Program-made: the position numbers and the translations under genes | Part shown: one piece after another, positions 52,282-61,009 of the stretch | How the letters are laid out: every line of letters starts with the position of its first letter | Position numbering within the stretch: position 1 is the stretch's first letter | Source: Methylobacterium soli | GTDB lineage: Bacteria > Pseudomonadota > Alphaproteobacteria > Rhizobiales > Beijerinckiaceae | DNA length: 64,000 nt | Direction: 5' to 3' | Assembly: GCF_008806385.1 (NCBI RefSeq) | Contig: NZ_VZZK01000008.1 | Coordinates: forward strand, 62,001-126,000 | The notes under the pieces: model-generated | The model's database searches: none | Seen by the model: the letters and a program-made list of their open reading frames with translations, nothing else | What the model was told of the DNA's origin: nothing

Positions 52282-53295
52282 TCAGGCGACGGCCCGCTGA
52301 GGATCAGCTTCGATGGCATCCCGGCTCTCGGCCGCGAGCCAGAGGGTGACGGTGAGCTGGTGCTCGGCCTGCGCCATCGGGGCGAGGTCGCGGGTCTCGA
52401 CGGCAGCGAGGCCGGCATCGGCGAGCCAGCCGGCAATCTGCTCGGGCGCGAAGCCGAGGCGCCGATGGGCCTGGGACTCGCGCAGGAACTCGAGCTCGTG
52501 GGGGGCGAAATCGACCACGAGCAGGCGACCACCCGGCGCGACGAGACGGCTCGCCTCGCGAAGCGCCCGGGCCGGATCGTCGAGGTAATGGAGCACCTGA
52601 TGCACCACGACGAGATCGAAGCTGCCACGGCCGAAAGGCGGAGCATGGATGTCGCCCTGACGTAGATCGACCCGCGACAAGCCCATCCGCTCGAGATTGG
52701 CGCGGGCGACCGACAGCATGGCGTGACTCGAATCGAGCCCGGTGGCGCGTGCGGCCCTCGGGGCCAGGAGCCCGAGCATCCGGCCCGTGCCGGTTCCGAG
52801 ATCGATGAGGCTCTGAATCGACCGTGAACCCAGCGCATCGAGCACCGCTGCCTCGACGGCCGTCTCAGGCACGTGGAGCGAGCGCAGCCGGTCCCATTTC
52901 GGCGCGAGGCGAGCGAAGAAGCTCTGCGCTGCCTCGGCGCGCTGCCCGCGCACCGCTTCCAGCCGGGCCCGATCCTCCGAGAGCGGCGGCACCTGCCGAT
53001 CAAGGCCCGCGATCAGCGGATCGACGAGACCGGCCCGGCTCTCGCTCAGTCGGAAGAAGGCCCAGGCACCCTCGCGATGCCGCTCGATCAATCCCGCCTC
53101 GACGAGAAGCTTGAGATGGCGCGAGATGCGGGGCTGCGACTGCCCGAGGATGTCGGTGAGATCTGAGACCGAGAGCTCACCCTCGGCGAGCAACGCGAGG
53201 ATACGCAGGCGCGACTCTTCGGCCGCTGCGCGAAGCGCGCCCAGCGCCTCGGCGAAGGGGACCGGCTCGGCCACCAAATTGCGCTCGATAGACAT
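52282..53295 (-). CDS. ArsR-family regulator fused to a SAM-dependent methyltransferase
   Basis: This 337-residue two-domain protein has an N-terminal winged helix of ArsR type (RLRILALLAEGELSVSDLTDILGQSQPRISRHLKLLVEAGLIE). From about residue 140 a class I methyltransferase-like fold follows, with SLIDLGTGTGRMLGLLAPRA (SAM motif I), LDSSHAMLSVARANLE and DLVVVHQVLHYLDDPARAL. Fused proteins of this kind lie beside metF and metH in Hyphomicrobiales. I infer that it binds SAM or SAH and represses the unit. Its start codon lies inside a 20-bp palindrome, suggesting autoregulation. Whether it still methylates anything is unknown. Confidence 0.88.
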   Translation of the reverse strand: MSIERNLVAEPVPFAEALGALRAAAEESRLRILALLAEGELSVSDLTDILGQSQPRISRHLKLLVEAGLIERHREGAWAFFRLSESRAGLVDPLIAGLDRQVPPLSEDRARLEAVRGQRAEAAQSFFARLAPKWDRLRSLHVPETAVEAAVLDALGSRSIQSLIDLGTGTGRMLGLLAPRAARATGLDSSHAMLSVARANLERMGLSRVDLRQGDIHAPPFGRGSFDLVVVHQVLHYLDDPARALREASRLVAPGGRLLVVDFAPHELEFLRESQAHRRLGFAPEQIAGWLADAGLAAVETRDLAPMAQAEHQLTVTLWLAAESRDAIEADPQRAVA

Positions 53296-53331
53296 AAAGA
53301 TATCTTTATGTGAGGCTAGCGCAATTGGCAA
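53292..53331 (-). promoter_or_regulatory. Promoter and operator of the arsR/methyltransferase-metF-metH unit
   Basis: On the minus strand TTGCCA (53331-53326), a 17-base spacer and TAAAGA (53308-53303) form a promoter whose start point falls about at 53296. The perfect 20-bp palindrome ACATAAAGAT/ATCTTTATGT (53292-53311) covers the -10 box and the ATG at 53295. Binding there would block both transcription and start. The mRNA would have almost no leader. Confidence 0.7.
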
Positions 53332-53439
53332 GGGGGGCGTGCCTCAGGGTTTCCGGGCGGCACGCGGGCCCGCAGGCATCTCAACCGCACCGGGCGCCGC
53401 AAGTACGGCACGCCCTCGCGATGAAGATCCTCACCAATC

Positions 53440-54342
53440 TCAGAGCCAGGCGGCGCCCCGCACACCCGAGGCGTCACCGTGCCGGCTCGCTCGGATCGGG
53501 GTGTCGAACGCGTCGGAGAAAACATGGGGCGCGGTCGCGCCCGGCAAGGCATTCAGGAGTTCCGGCACGCGCGAGAGACCGCCGCCGATCACGATCACGT
53601 CGGGATCGAGGATATTGACGACGTGCGCGAGCGCCCGACCGAGGCGCTCGACATAGATCGCGATCGTGGTCCCCGCATCCGGATCGCCCTGCCGCATCGC
53701 ATCGACGATCGCCTCCCCGGTCAGGATCTGGCCCGTGCGCCGGAGGTGGTCCGCCGCCAATCCGGGACCGGAGAGCCACGCCTCGATGCAGCCGCTGCGC
53801 CCGCAGTAACAGGCCGGTCCCGGCCGCTCATCGTCACGCGGACGCGGCAAAGGGTTGTGACCCCACTCGCCCGCGATCCGGCCTCGGCCCGACAGGGCGC
53901 GGCCCCGCAGCGCGATGCCGGATCCGACACCGGTTCCGAGGATCACCGCCCAGACGATCTCCGCGCCCGCCCCCGCTCCATCGATCGCCTCCGAGACGGC
54001 GAGGCAGTTCGCATCGTTCTCGACTCGGATCGGCCGCTCGAGCAAACGCTCCAGATCGGCCACAAAGGGCCTTCCGTTGAGCCAGATGGAATTCGCATTC
54101 TTGATCAGGCCGGTCGCGGGCGAGACGGCGCCGGGCATGCCGATCCCGACACAGCAGACGCCGCCCGCCTCGTGTTCGAGACGCGTCACCAGTGCCGCGA
54201 GGGTCGCGAGCGTCGCGGCATAGTCGCCGCGCGGGGCAGGGACACGGGCCTGCGCCCGGGTCACGCCATCCGGATCGAGCACGATCCCGGCGATCTTAGT
54301 GCCGCCGAGATCGAGGCCGAGGCGCAGGCGCGCTCCGGGCAT
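53440..54342 (-). CDS. ROK family sugar kinase
   Basis: This 300-residue kinase has the ROK features: the N-terminal phosphate loop LGLDLGGTKIAGIVLD, DANCLAVSEA, an ILGTGVGSGI turn and the zinc motif EWGHNPL ... CYCGRSGCIEAWLSGPG (one His and three Cys). It phosphorylates a hexose such as fructose, glucose or N-acetylglucosamine; the substrate cannot be separated by eye, though Mak-type fructokinase is a fair guess. Its ATG lies 7 bases after the dctA stop, so the two may be co-transcribed. Confidence 0.85.
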   Translation of the reverse strand: MPGARLRLGLDLGGTKIAGIVLDPDGVTRAQARVPAPRGDYAATLATLAALVTRLEHEAGGVCCVGIGMPGAVSPATGLIKNANSIWLNGRPFVADLERLLERPIRVENDANCLAVSEAIDGAGAGAEIVWAVILGTGVGSGIALRGRALSGRGRIAGEWGHNPLPRPRDDERPGPACYCGRSGCIEAWLSGPGLAADHLRRTGQILTGEAIVDAMRQGDPDAGTTIAIYVERLGRALAHVVNILDPDVIVIGGGLSRVPELLNALPGATAPHVFSDAFDTPIRASRHGDASGVRGAAWL

Positions 54343-54349
54343 GCAAGGA

Positions 54350-55744
54350 TCAGCTGACAGCGGCGACCTTCGGGGCGGGCGTGTCTGTGTTCATCGGCTC
54401 CGGCGATTCGTCGGAGATATGAGTGCCGATGGAGAACGGGTGCGCCATCACCTCGTTGAGCTTCGTCGCATCGAGCTCGCCCTCCCAGCGGCTCACGACC
54501 ACGCAGGCGACACCGTTGCCGATCAGGTTCGTGAGGGCGCGGCACTCGGACATGAACTTGTCGATGCCGAGCACCAGGGTCATGGCCGCCACCGGCACCG
54601 GGTTGTTGGGGATGGCGGCAAGCGTCGCGGCAAGCGTGATGAAGCCGGCACCCGTCACGCCCGAGGCGCCCTTCGAGGTCAGCATCGCGACGAGGATGAT
54701 GGTCGCGTACTGCCCGATGGAGAGGTCGGCCCCGACCGCCTGCGCCAGGAACAGCGTCGCCAGCGTCATGTAGATGTTGGTGCCGTCGAGGTTGAACGAG
54801 TAGCCGGTCGGGATCACGAGACCGACGACCGAGTCCGAGGCACCGAGGCGACGCATCTTCGTCATCATGTGCGGCAGCACGGTCTCGGAGGACGAGGTGC
54901 CGAGCACGATCAGGAGTTCATCCTTGATGTAGGCGAGGAAGCGGAAGATCGAGAATCCGGCAAACCGGGCGATCGAACCGAGAACCACGATCACGAACAG
55001 AAGCGCCGTGACATAGAAGGTGCCGACGAGCCACGCGAGATCCACGACCTTGGTGATGCCGTACTCGCCGATCGTGAAGGCCATGGCGCCGAATGCGCCG
55101 AGCGGCGCCAGCTTCACGATCAGGCCGATGATACGGAAGAACACCTGGCCCGCGGTGTCGATGGCGTGCGAGATGCCGGTCGCGCGCTCTCCCATGCCGG
55201 TGACGACGACGCCGGTCAGGATTGAGATCAGGAGGACCTGGAGCAAGTCGCCGGTGGCGAAGGCGTCGAAGAAGCTCTTCGGAATGAGCGCCATGATGTG
55301 GGCGACGGTCGAATCAGCCGCCGCCTTGCTGGCATAGGTCGCAACCTTGCTGGCATCGAGCTTGGCCGGATCGGCATGGAAGCCGGCGCCGGGCTGGATC
55401 ACTTCGCCGACGAGGATGCCGATCAGGAGCGCGATCGTCGAGACGACCTCGAAGTAGATCAGCGCCTTGAGGCCGACGCGACCGACCTTCTTCAAGTCGC
55501 CGATCGAGGCGATCCCATGCACGATGGTGCAGAAGATGATCGGCGCGATCATCATCTTGATCAGCGCCACGAAGGCATCCCCGAGCCATTTCAGGGATTT
55601 ACCGAAATCCGGATAGAAATACCCGACCGCCACGCCGAGGGCGATGGCGATCAGGACCTGGATGTAGAGGACCTTGTACCAGGGCTCGCTGGCTGCCGGA
55701 GGGGCTGCCGCCGTGGTTGCTCCGTGAGTCGTCGCCTGCGCCAT
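54350..55744 (-). CDS. dctA: C4-dicarboxylate transporter DctA (DAACS family)
   Basis: This 464-residue sodium/proton symporter takes up succinate, fumarate, malate and perhaps malonate. About eight helices and two re-entrant loops are seen. Typical parts are [20 protein letters not shown], the serine-rich hairpin [14 protein letters not shown] and [20 protein letters not shown]. The start ATG 55744, with GAGTGAG ahead, gives the normal N-terminus of about 25 polar residues. An 18-bp palindrome lies 11 bases ahead of it. No dctB/dctD regulators are adjacent. Confidence 0.93.
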   Translation of the reverse strand: MAQATTHGATTAAAPPAASEPWYKVLYIQVLIAIALGVAVGYFYPDFGKSLKWLGDAFVALIKMMIAPIIFCTIVHGIASIGDLKKVGRVGLKALIYFEVVSTIALLIGILVGEVIQPGAGFHADPAKLDASKVATYASKAAADSTVAHIMALIPKSFFDAFATGDLLQVLLISILTGVVVTGMGERATGISHAIDTAGQVFFRIIGLIVKLAPLGAFGAMAFTIGEYGITKVVDLAWLVGTFYVTALLFVIVVLGSIARFAGFSIFRFLAYIKDELLIVLGTSSSETVLPHMMTKMRRLGASDSVVGLVIPTGYSFNLDGTNIYMTLATLFLAQAVGADLSIGQYATIILVAMLTSKGASGVTGAGFITLAATLAAIPNNPVPVAAMTLVLGIDKFMSECRALTNLIGNGVACVVVSRWEGELDATKLNEVMAHPFSIGTHISDESPEPMNTDTPAPKVAAVS

Positions 55745-55755
55745 GTCGCTCACTC

Positions 55756-55773
55756 GTGCACGCGCGCGTGCAC
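55756..55773. promoter_or_regulatory. 18-bp perfect palindrome in dctA leader
   Basis: GTGCACGCG/CGCGTGCAC is a perfect 18-bp palindrome just ahead of the dctA ribosome site. It could be a repressor operator or a hairpin that blocks translation. Confidence 0.55.
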
Positions 55774-55967
55774 CCTCCCGGCTTTTGTTGACCTTGACGC
55801 TAGCGGAGTTGTCCGTGCCGCTCAACTCGGCCTCAGTATTTCACCTCGGCCCGGGGGTTACAAAAGCTGTCGATTTCCGAAGAAGCAGACTTTCGCGCCG
55901 CCGCGCTTAGACGCACTCAGGTTCAGGTGACGGAATAGCCGCCACCTGAACAGGTCGGAGCTTAGCC

Positions 55968-56396
55968 GTGCGACTCGCTGGCGCCTTACGGACTGCCCTC
56001 CTGGGCAGCCTTCTTGCAGGCGCTCTCAGCGCACCGGCCAGCGCCGGAATCCTCGCGCAGATCGATCAGTCGCGTCAGCGCATGCGCGTCTACGTAGACG
56101 GCAGCCTCGCCTACGATTGGCCGGTTTCCACGGCACGGCAGGGCTTCGTCACGCCGAACGGGAGTTACCGGGTCGGGCTGATGGCACCGATGTGGTACTC
56201 GCGCAAGTATCACGGATCGCCGATGCCGCACGCGATGTTCTTTCGCGGCGGCTACGCCATCCACGGGACCTACGCGGTCGGTCATCTCGGACGACGGGCG
56301 AGCCACGGCTGCATTCGATTGAGCCCCGGTCACGCGCGCGCCCTGTTCCGCCTGACGCAATCGTATGGCGGAGCGCGTATCGTGATCCGCAACTGA
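55968..56396 (+). CDS. L,D-transpeptidase (YkuD domain)
   Basis: This 142-residue exported enzyme cross-links peptidoglycan or attaches proteins to it. A signal peptide (MRLAGALRTALLGSLLAGAL then SAPASA) is followed by a compact YkuD domain: QRMRVYVDGSLAYDWPVST, the first catalytic His in YAIHGTYAVGHLG and SHGCIRLS with the catalytic Cys. A GTG start (55968) with GGAG ahead is used. It is a minimal form without LysM or PG-binding domain. It is divergent from dctA. Confidence 0.92.
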   Translation: MRLAGALRTALLGSLLAGALSAPASAGILAQIDQSRQRMRVYVDGSLAYDWPVSTARQGFVTPNGSYRVGLMAPMWYSRKYHGSPMPHAMFFRGGYAIHGTYAVGHLGRRASHGCIRLSPGHARALFRLTQSYGGARIVIRN

Positions 56397-56432
56397 CGTC
56401 GCGGATCACGGAAAGGTCGGAGGCAGAAGGGG

Positions 56433-57386
56433 TTACTGCTGGCTGCGACGCGGACGAACGGTCCAGCGCTCGAAGGCGGAGGCCGGATCGTCCTCGCGGG
56501 CCTGATCCTGGGCAGGCTCGTGCGGCTGCTGGATCGCAGCGCCGAGAGCCTGCGACAGGCTCTCGATCACGTCATCGATGCGCGCATCGCTCGGGGCAGC
56601 CTCGGCGTGCTCCGCATGATGAGCCTCACCGGCTTCGGCACGCGCGGGCTCCGGCTGAGCCTCTGGCTCGGGCTCCGGGGCGTGGGCCTCGACGGGCGTC
56701 GCTACCGCGACGGCCGCCGCCGCCGGTGCCGCGACCGCGGCCGAGCCATTTCCGGCGATTCGACGCAGGGCATTCACCACTCCGCCGTCGTCCTCACCGG
56801 ACTTTCCCACGCTGGGCCCTCCCTCGCTCCCCTTGCTGCTCGCGCCGTAGCGTCCGAAGCCGAAGCGCGGCTCGATGAGGTCGAGCACGGCGTCGAGGGC
56901 CGCGTTGTTGAGGCTGATCTCGCTGGCCTGCGGCGGTCCCTGGAGAGCGACCGCATGGCGCTCGTAGGCGGAATCCGAGGAGACCTCGCGTCCGAACCAG
57001 ATCGGGGCCACGAAGGCGTTGGCGTCGGTCTCGTTGTCGAAGGTGATGCTGACCAGATCGAGGCTGCCGGGGCTGACATAGCGATCGATCATCACGTCCC
57101 GGCCGGACACCGACAGGTTGGTCCGGTCGTAGGCAGCCTTGCCGCTGCAGACGTCCAGAAGGGCGTCACCGTGGGCGCGCGGCACGTCGGTGCGCTCCTC
57201 GCTGGCAGACCCGTCGGCACCCGTCGTCACTAGGACGAGATGACATTGTTGGCCGTCGACCCGCACGAAGGACGTGCGGCCCGCCTGGGGCGCGAAGTAA
57301 CCTTCGGTGATACGGGATCCACCGCGTTCCTTGCGGATCAGACGCACCAAAGCCGGTGCCACGAGAAACCGCCGAACCACGCTCAT
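56433..57386 (-). CDS. CYTH-like domain protein with Ala/Glu-rich C-terminus
   Basis: This 317-residue protein has a first part of about 170 residues that resembles a CYTH/triphosphate tunnel fold: RRFLVAPALVRLIRKERGGS, ITEGYFAPQAGRTSFVRVDG, a repeated alternating charge pattern, MIDRYVSPGSLDLVSITFD and APIWFGREVSSDSAYE. The usual ExExK entry motif is replaced by VVRRF, so the enzyme function is doubtful. The rest is low complexity (Ala, Pro, Glu) with a helical end. ATG 57386 has GGAGG seven bases ahead. The family call is an inference. Confidence 0.6.
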   Translation of the reverse strand: MSVVRRFLVAPALVRLIRKERGGSRITEGYFAPQAGRTSFVRVDGQQCHLVLVTTGADGSASEERTDVPRAHGDALLDVCSGKAAYDRTNLSVSGRDVMIDRYVSPGSLDLVSITFDNETDANAFVAPIWFGREVSSDSAYERHAVALQGPPQASEISLNNAALDAVLDLIEPRFGFGRYGASSKGSEGGPSVGKSGEDDGGVVNALRRIAGNGSAAVAAPAAAAVAVATPVEAHAPEPEPEAQPEPARAEAGEAHHAEHAEAAPSDARIDDVIESLSQALGAAIQQPHEPAQDQAREDDPASAFERWTVRPRRSQQ

Positions 57387-57657
57387 ACTCAACCTCCGCG
57401 CAATCGCCCGTCCCGGGCTACGGACCGCAGGGACGGACGGTTTCTGCCGTCGTGACCTCGGGCCCGAAGCCGGACGCGAAGACTGCCGCCAAGACGACGA
57501 ATAGCTTCGCCGTTATGAGACAAGATCTTCGGTCCGCCCCGCCAAATCCTCGGGCCGGAGAGCCGCTATGGCCTCAGGTTAGACAGGGACTAAGCAAAAA
57601 GGCGTCGAAATCAAGACCATGTGCGCAATGACACCGGCAGCCGACGTCCTTTCCCCA

Positions 57658-58089
57658 TCAAACACCGCCGGGTTCGTTGCCCTTCGGCTCGAAGGCGAGC
57701 GAGACGCCATTCATGCAGTAGCGCAGCCCCGTGGGAGGCGGTCCGTCGTCGAAGACATGGCCGAGATGGCCTTTGCAATGCGCGCAATGGACCTCGGTCC
57801 GCACCATCCAGTGGCTGCGGTCGACAGTGGTCTCGACCGCTCCCTCCAGGGGCTCGAAGAAGCTCGGCCAGCCGGTGCCGGATTCGAACTTGGTCCCGGT
57901 GACGAAGAGCGGCGTGCCACAGCCGGCGCAGGTGAAGGTGCCGGGGCGCTTCTCCGCCAGAAGGCAACTCGTCCCCGCCCGCTCAGTCCCGTGCTCGCGC
58001 AGGACACGGTACTGCTCGGGCGTCAGCGTCTCGCGCCAATCGCGCTCGGAGCGGATCTCAGGGGCAGTGCCGGCATTCGGTTCGGCCAT
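57658..58089 (-). CDS. msrB: Peptide-methionine (R)-S-oxide reductase
   Basis: This 143-residue enzyme reduces the R form of methionine sulfoxide in proteins. The two zinc CxxC motifs are CAGCGTPLF and CAHCKGHLG. The central block [13 protein letters not shown] and the catalytic end [11 protein letters not shown] are standard. ATG 58089 has GGAGGACGCG ahead. It is alone, without msrA. About 265 bases without features lie between it and the CYTH-like gene. Confidence 0.96.
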   Translation of the reverse strand: MAEPNAGTAPEIRSERDWRETLTPEQYRVLREHGTERAGTSCLLAEKRPGTFTCAGCGTPLFVTGTKFESGTGWPSFFEPLEGAVETTVDRSHWMVRTEVHCAHCKGHLGHVFDDGPPPTGLRYCMNGVSLAFEPKGNEPGGV

Positions 58090-58168
58090 CGCGTCCTCCG
58101 TTTCTGATCGATTAACCGGATATGGTGACGCCGGGCGATCGGCGCGACAGGGTTCGACGGCGTCGTCC

Positions 58169-59326
58169 TCAGGCCGCGGCCCCGACCGTATCCGCCATGC
58201 GGGCTTCGCGATCACCCAAGGGCAGCGCGGGGCCGGTCGTGGTATCCTTCGCGGTCTGGTGCTCCATCTCCGCGTTGATCTCGCCACCGATGAGCACGAT
58301 CGTGGCCGAGATCCAGATCCAGGTCATGAAGCCGATCACGGCGCCGAGCGAGCCGTAGGTTTCGTTGTAATTGCCGAAGCTCGCCACGTACCAGGAGAAG
58401 AGCAGCGACGCGACGAGCCAGAGCAGGCACGCCACCGCGCTTCCGGTCCCGACCCAGCGCCAGCGCGCCCGCTCGCGGCTCGGTCCATAGCGGTAGAGGA
58501 CCGAGAGACCACCGAGCAGCACCAGCATCAGGGCTGGCCAACGCAGGAGCGCGATGAACCAGGTGGCATCGCTGATCCCGACGAACTTGAAGATCACGGG
58601 CAGGACGACGATCGAGGTCAGCGCGAAGATGACGAAGACAAGCGCGCCGGCCGTGAAGGTGAGCGACCGCAGGTTCAACATCACGAACGAGCGCTTTTCC
58701 TCTTCCTCGTAGACGACATTGAGCGCATCGAACATCGCCTTCATGGCGGCATTGGCACTCCAGAGCGAGATGACGAGGCTGGTGAAGAAGGTGAGGCCGA
58801 GGGTTCCGCCGCCCTTTGCGGCGATGCGCTTCACCTGATCGCCGATGATCTCGACGGCGCCCGATGGCAGGAAGCCCTGCATCGCCGAGAGGTGCTCGTT
58901 GATGACGTTGACGTCGGCGAAGAGGCCGTAGCTCGTGACCAGCGCCGCGAGCGCGGGAAACAGCGAGAGCAGGGTGTAGAAGGTCACGCCCGCGGCAACG
59001 GAGAGGACCCGGTCCTTGTTGAATTCCAAGTAGACCCGGACGGCGATGTCCTTCCAGCCGGAGCCCGTGATCTCCGTCGGACTCTCGGCCGCCCGGCCCC
59101 GGTTGACCTGCGTCGCGGCAACGAGTTCCGCCGAACGGCCGGTATGCGAACGGGCGCCACCATTGCTCGGACGCGCCGGGTCGGCCTCCGTGGCCGGCAT
59201 CCCGCGCGGCCGCTTCGGGGCAGCCGCGAGCGCGATCAGGGCAGAGCCGAGGAGCAGCGTCCACAGGATGGCAGTTCCGCCTCCGTCGGGCTGCGGATCG
59301 GATGCGCTGGTTCGAGACGGAGGCAT
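58169..59326 (-). CDS. YihY/BrkB family membrane protein
   Basis: The product is 385 residues. After a polar, disordered N-terminal part with one hydrophobic segment ([19 protein letters not shown]), the YihY core begins at about residue 110 with [25 protein letters not shown]. It has six helices, including [20 protein letters not shown] and [26 protein letters not shown] segments. The family was once called RNase BN, but that is not its role; transport or lipid export is discussed. The start codon lacks a clear ribosome site. Confidence 0.88.
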   Translation of the reverse strand: MPPSRTSASDPQPDGGGTAILWTLLLGSALIALAAAPKRPRGMPATEADPARPSNGGARSHTGRSAELVAATQVNRGRAAESPTEITGSGWKDIAVRVYLEFNKDRVLSVAAGVTFYTLLSLFPALAALVTSYGLFADVNVINEHLSAMQGFLPSGAVEIIGDQVKRIAAKGGGTLGLTFFTSLVISLWSANAAMKAMFDALNVVYEEEEKRSFVMLNLRSLTFTAGALVFVIFALTSIVVLPVIFKFVGISDATWFIALLRWPALMLVLLGGLSVLYRYGPSRERARWRWVGTGSAVACLLWLVASLLFSWYVASFGNYNETYGSLGAVIGFMTWIWISATIVLIGGEINAEMEHQTAKDTTTGPALPLGDREARMADTVGAAA

Positions 59327-59445
59327 GGGAAACCGAAATGGGAGGCTGGGCGACGATACGCGCGGCAGCAAGAACGCCAGCGCGGGCACGCTGTTCCGCT
59401 CATCCTTTCCGCCGGCGGCTTCCGTGGCAACGCGGATGGCCGGCC

Positions 59446-60966
59446 TCAGTCCCGATAAAGCTGTGCATGGGCCTCACGCAGGATATTCTTCTGCACCTTG
59501 CCCATCGCGTTGCGCGGCAATTCTTCTGCGAACAAGACCCGCTTCGGCAGCTTGAACCGCGCGAGGCGGCCCTCGAGATGCGACAGGATCGCGGCCTCGT
59601 CCGGCGCGCCGGCGCCACCCACCACGATGGCGGTGACGCCCTCGCCGAAATCGGCATGCGGTACGCCGATCACGGCCGATTCGACGATGCCCGGCAGAGC
59701 ATCGATCTCGGTTTCGATCTCCTTCGGGTAGACGTTGAAGCCTCCCGTGATGATCAGGTCCTTGCCGCGCCCGACGATGTGGACGTAGCCCTCCTGATCG
59801 ACCTTGCCCAGATCGCCCGTGATGAAGAAGCCGTCCGCCTTGAATTCGGAGGCCGTCTTCTCCGGCATGCGCCAATAGCCCTGGAAAACGTTGGGACCCT
59901 TGACCTCGATCATGCCGACCTCGCCGGACTTCAAGGCCGCACCCGTCTCGGGATCGACGACGCGCAGCGCCACATCCGGAAGGGGATAGCCGACGGTGCC
60001 GGCAATCCGGGCGCCCTCGTAGGGATTCGAGGTGCTCATGTTGGTTTCGGTCATCCCGTAGCGCTCGAGGATGGCGTGGCCGGTGCGGGCCTGCCACTCC
60101 CGATGCGTCTCGGCGAGCAACGGCGCCGAGCCCGAGATGAACAGCCGCATATGGGCCGTGGCCGCGCGCGTCAGGCCGGGCTCCCGCAGCAAGCGGGTGT
60201 AGAAGGTCGGAACGCCCATCATGGTCGTCGCGCGCGGCATCAGTTCGAGGATCTGCTTCGCGTCGAGCCTCGGCAGGAACAGCATCGTGGCCCCGGTCGC
60301 GAGCACGATATTGGTGGCCACGAACAGCCCGTGCGTGTGGAAGACTGGCAGGGCGTGTATCAGCACGTCCTCGGCCGTGAAGCGCCAGACATCGACGAGG
60401 GTCCGGGTGTTCGAAGCGAGGTTCTCGTGCGAGAGCATCGCGCCCTTCGAGCGTCCGGTGGTGCCGGAGGTGTAGAGGATGGCCGCGAGTTCATCCGGAC
60501 CGCGGGCAACATCCGTGAAGTCGGTGGCAGCGGCGTCGGCAGCCTGCGCCATCGTGCCCTGCCCATCGGCGCCGAGGGTGCGGACCTGCCCGACGCCGGA
60601 ATTGGCCGCGACTTCGGTCAGGATGTCACGCTTCGCGGGATCGCAGACGAAGAGCGCCGGCTCGGCATCCGAGAGGAAATACGCGACCTCGGGTCCGGTA
60701 TAGGCCGTGTTGAGCGGCAGGAAGATCGCGCCCGCCCGGACGGCGCCGAGATAGAGGAAGATCACGTCCGGGCTCTTGTCGACCTGCACCGCGACCCGGT
60801 CGCCCGTCCGCACGCCGAGCGCCGTCAGGGCATTCCCATAGGCGCCCGATCGCGCGATGAGATCGGCGTAGCTGTAGCGCCGACCGTCCGGTGTTTCGAT
60901 GAAGGTCTTGGCTGCCGGATCGGCGGGGAGATTGTCCCGCACGAGGTCGAAGAGGTGGTTGCTCAT
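59446..60966 (-). CDS. matB: Malonyl-CoA synthetase (malonate-CoA ligase)
   Basis: This 506-residue acyl-CoA ligase of the ANL superfamily starts MSNHLFDLVRDNLPADPAAK. It has the AMP-binding motif ILYTSGTTGRSKGAMLSHENL, YGMTETNMSTSNPYEG with the adenine loop typical of MatB and TGDLGKVDQEGYVHIVGRGKDLI at the hinge, and the catalytic lysine is probably in the last part, LPRNAMGKVQKN. It activates malonate to malonyl-CoA. It follows the decarboxylase gene by 43 bases, so the pair turns malonate into acetyl-CoA. Confidence 0.93.
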   Translation of the reverse strand: MSNHLFDLVRDNLPADPAAKTFIETPDGRRYSYADLIARSGAYGNALTALGVRTGDRVAVQVDKSPDVIFLYLGAVRAGAIFLPLNTAYTGPEVAYFLSDAEPALFVCDPAKRDILTEVAANSGVGQVRTLGADGQGTMAQAADAAATDFTDVARGPDELAAILYTSGTTGRSKGAMLSHENLASNTRTLVDVWRFTAEDVLIHALPVFHTHGLFVATNIVLATGATMLFLPRLDAKQILELMPRATTMMGVPTFYTRLLREPGLTRAATAHMRLFISGSAPLLAETHREWQARTGHAILERYGMTETNMSTSNPYEGARIAGTVGYPLPDVALRVVDPETGAALKSGEVGMIEVKGPNVFQGYWRMPEKTASEFKADGFFITGDLGKVDQEGYVHIVGRGKDLIITGGFNVYPKEIETEIDALPGIVESAVIGVPHADFGEGVTAIVVGGAGAPDEAAILSHLEGRLARFKLPKRVLFAEELPRNAMGKVQKNILREAHAQLYRD

Positions 60967-61009
60967 GCGTGCGGCCCTTAGCACACCGGCCAATTTTTTG
61001 ACGAGAGCC

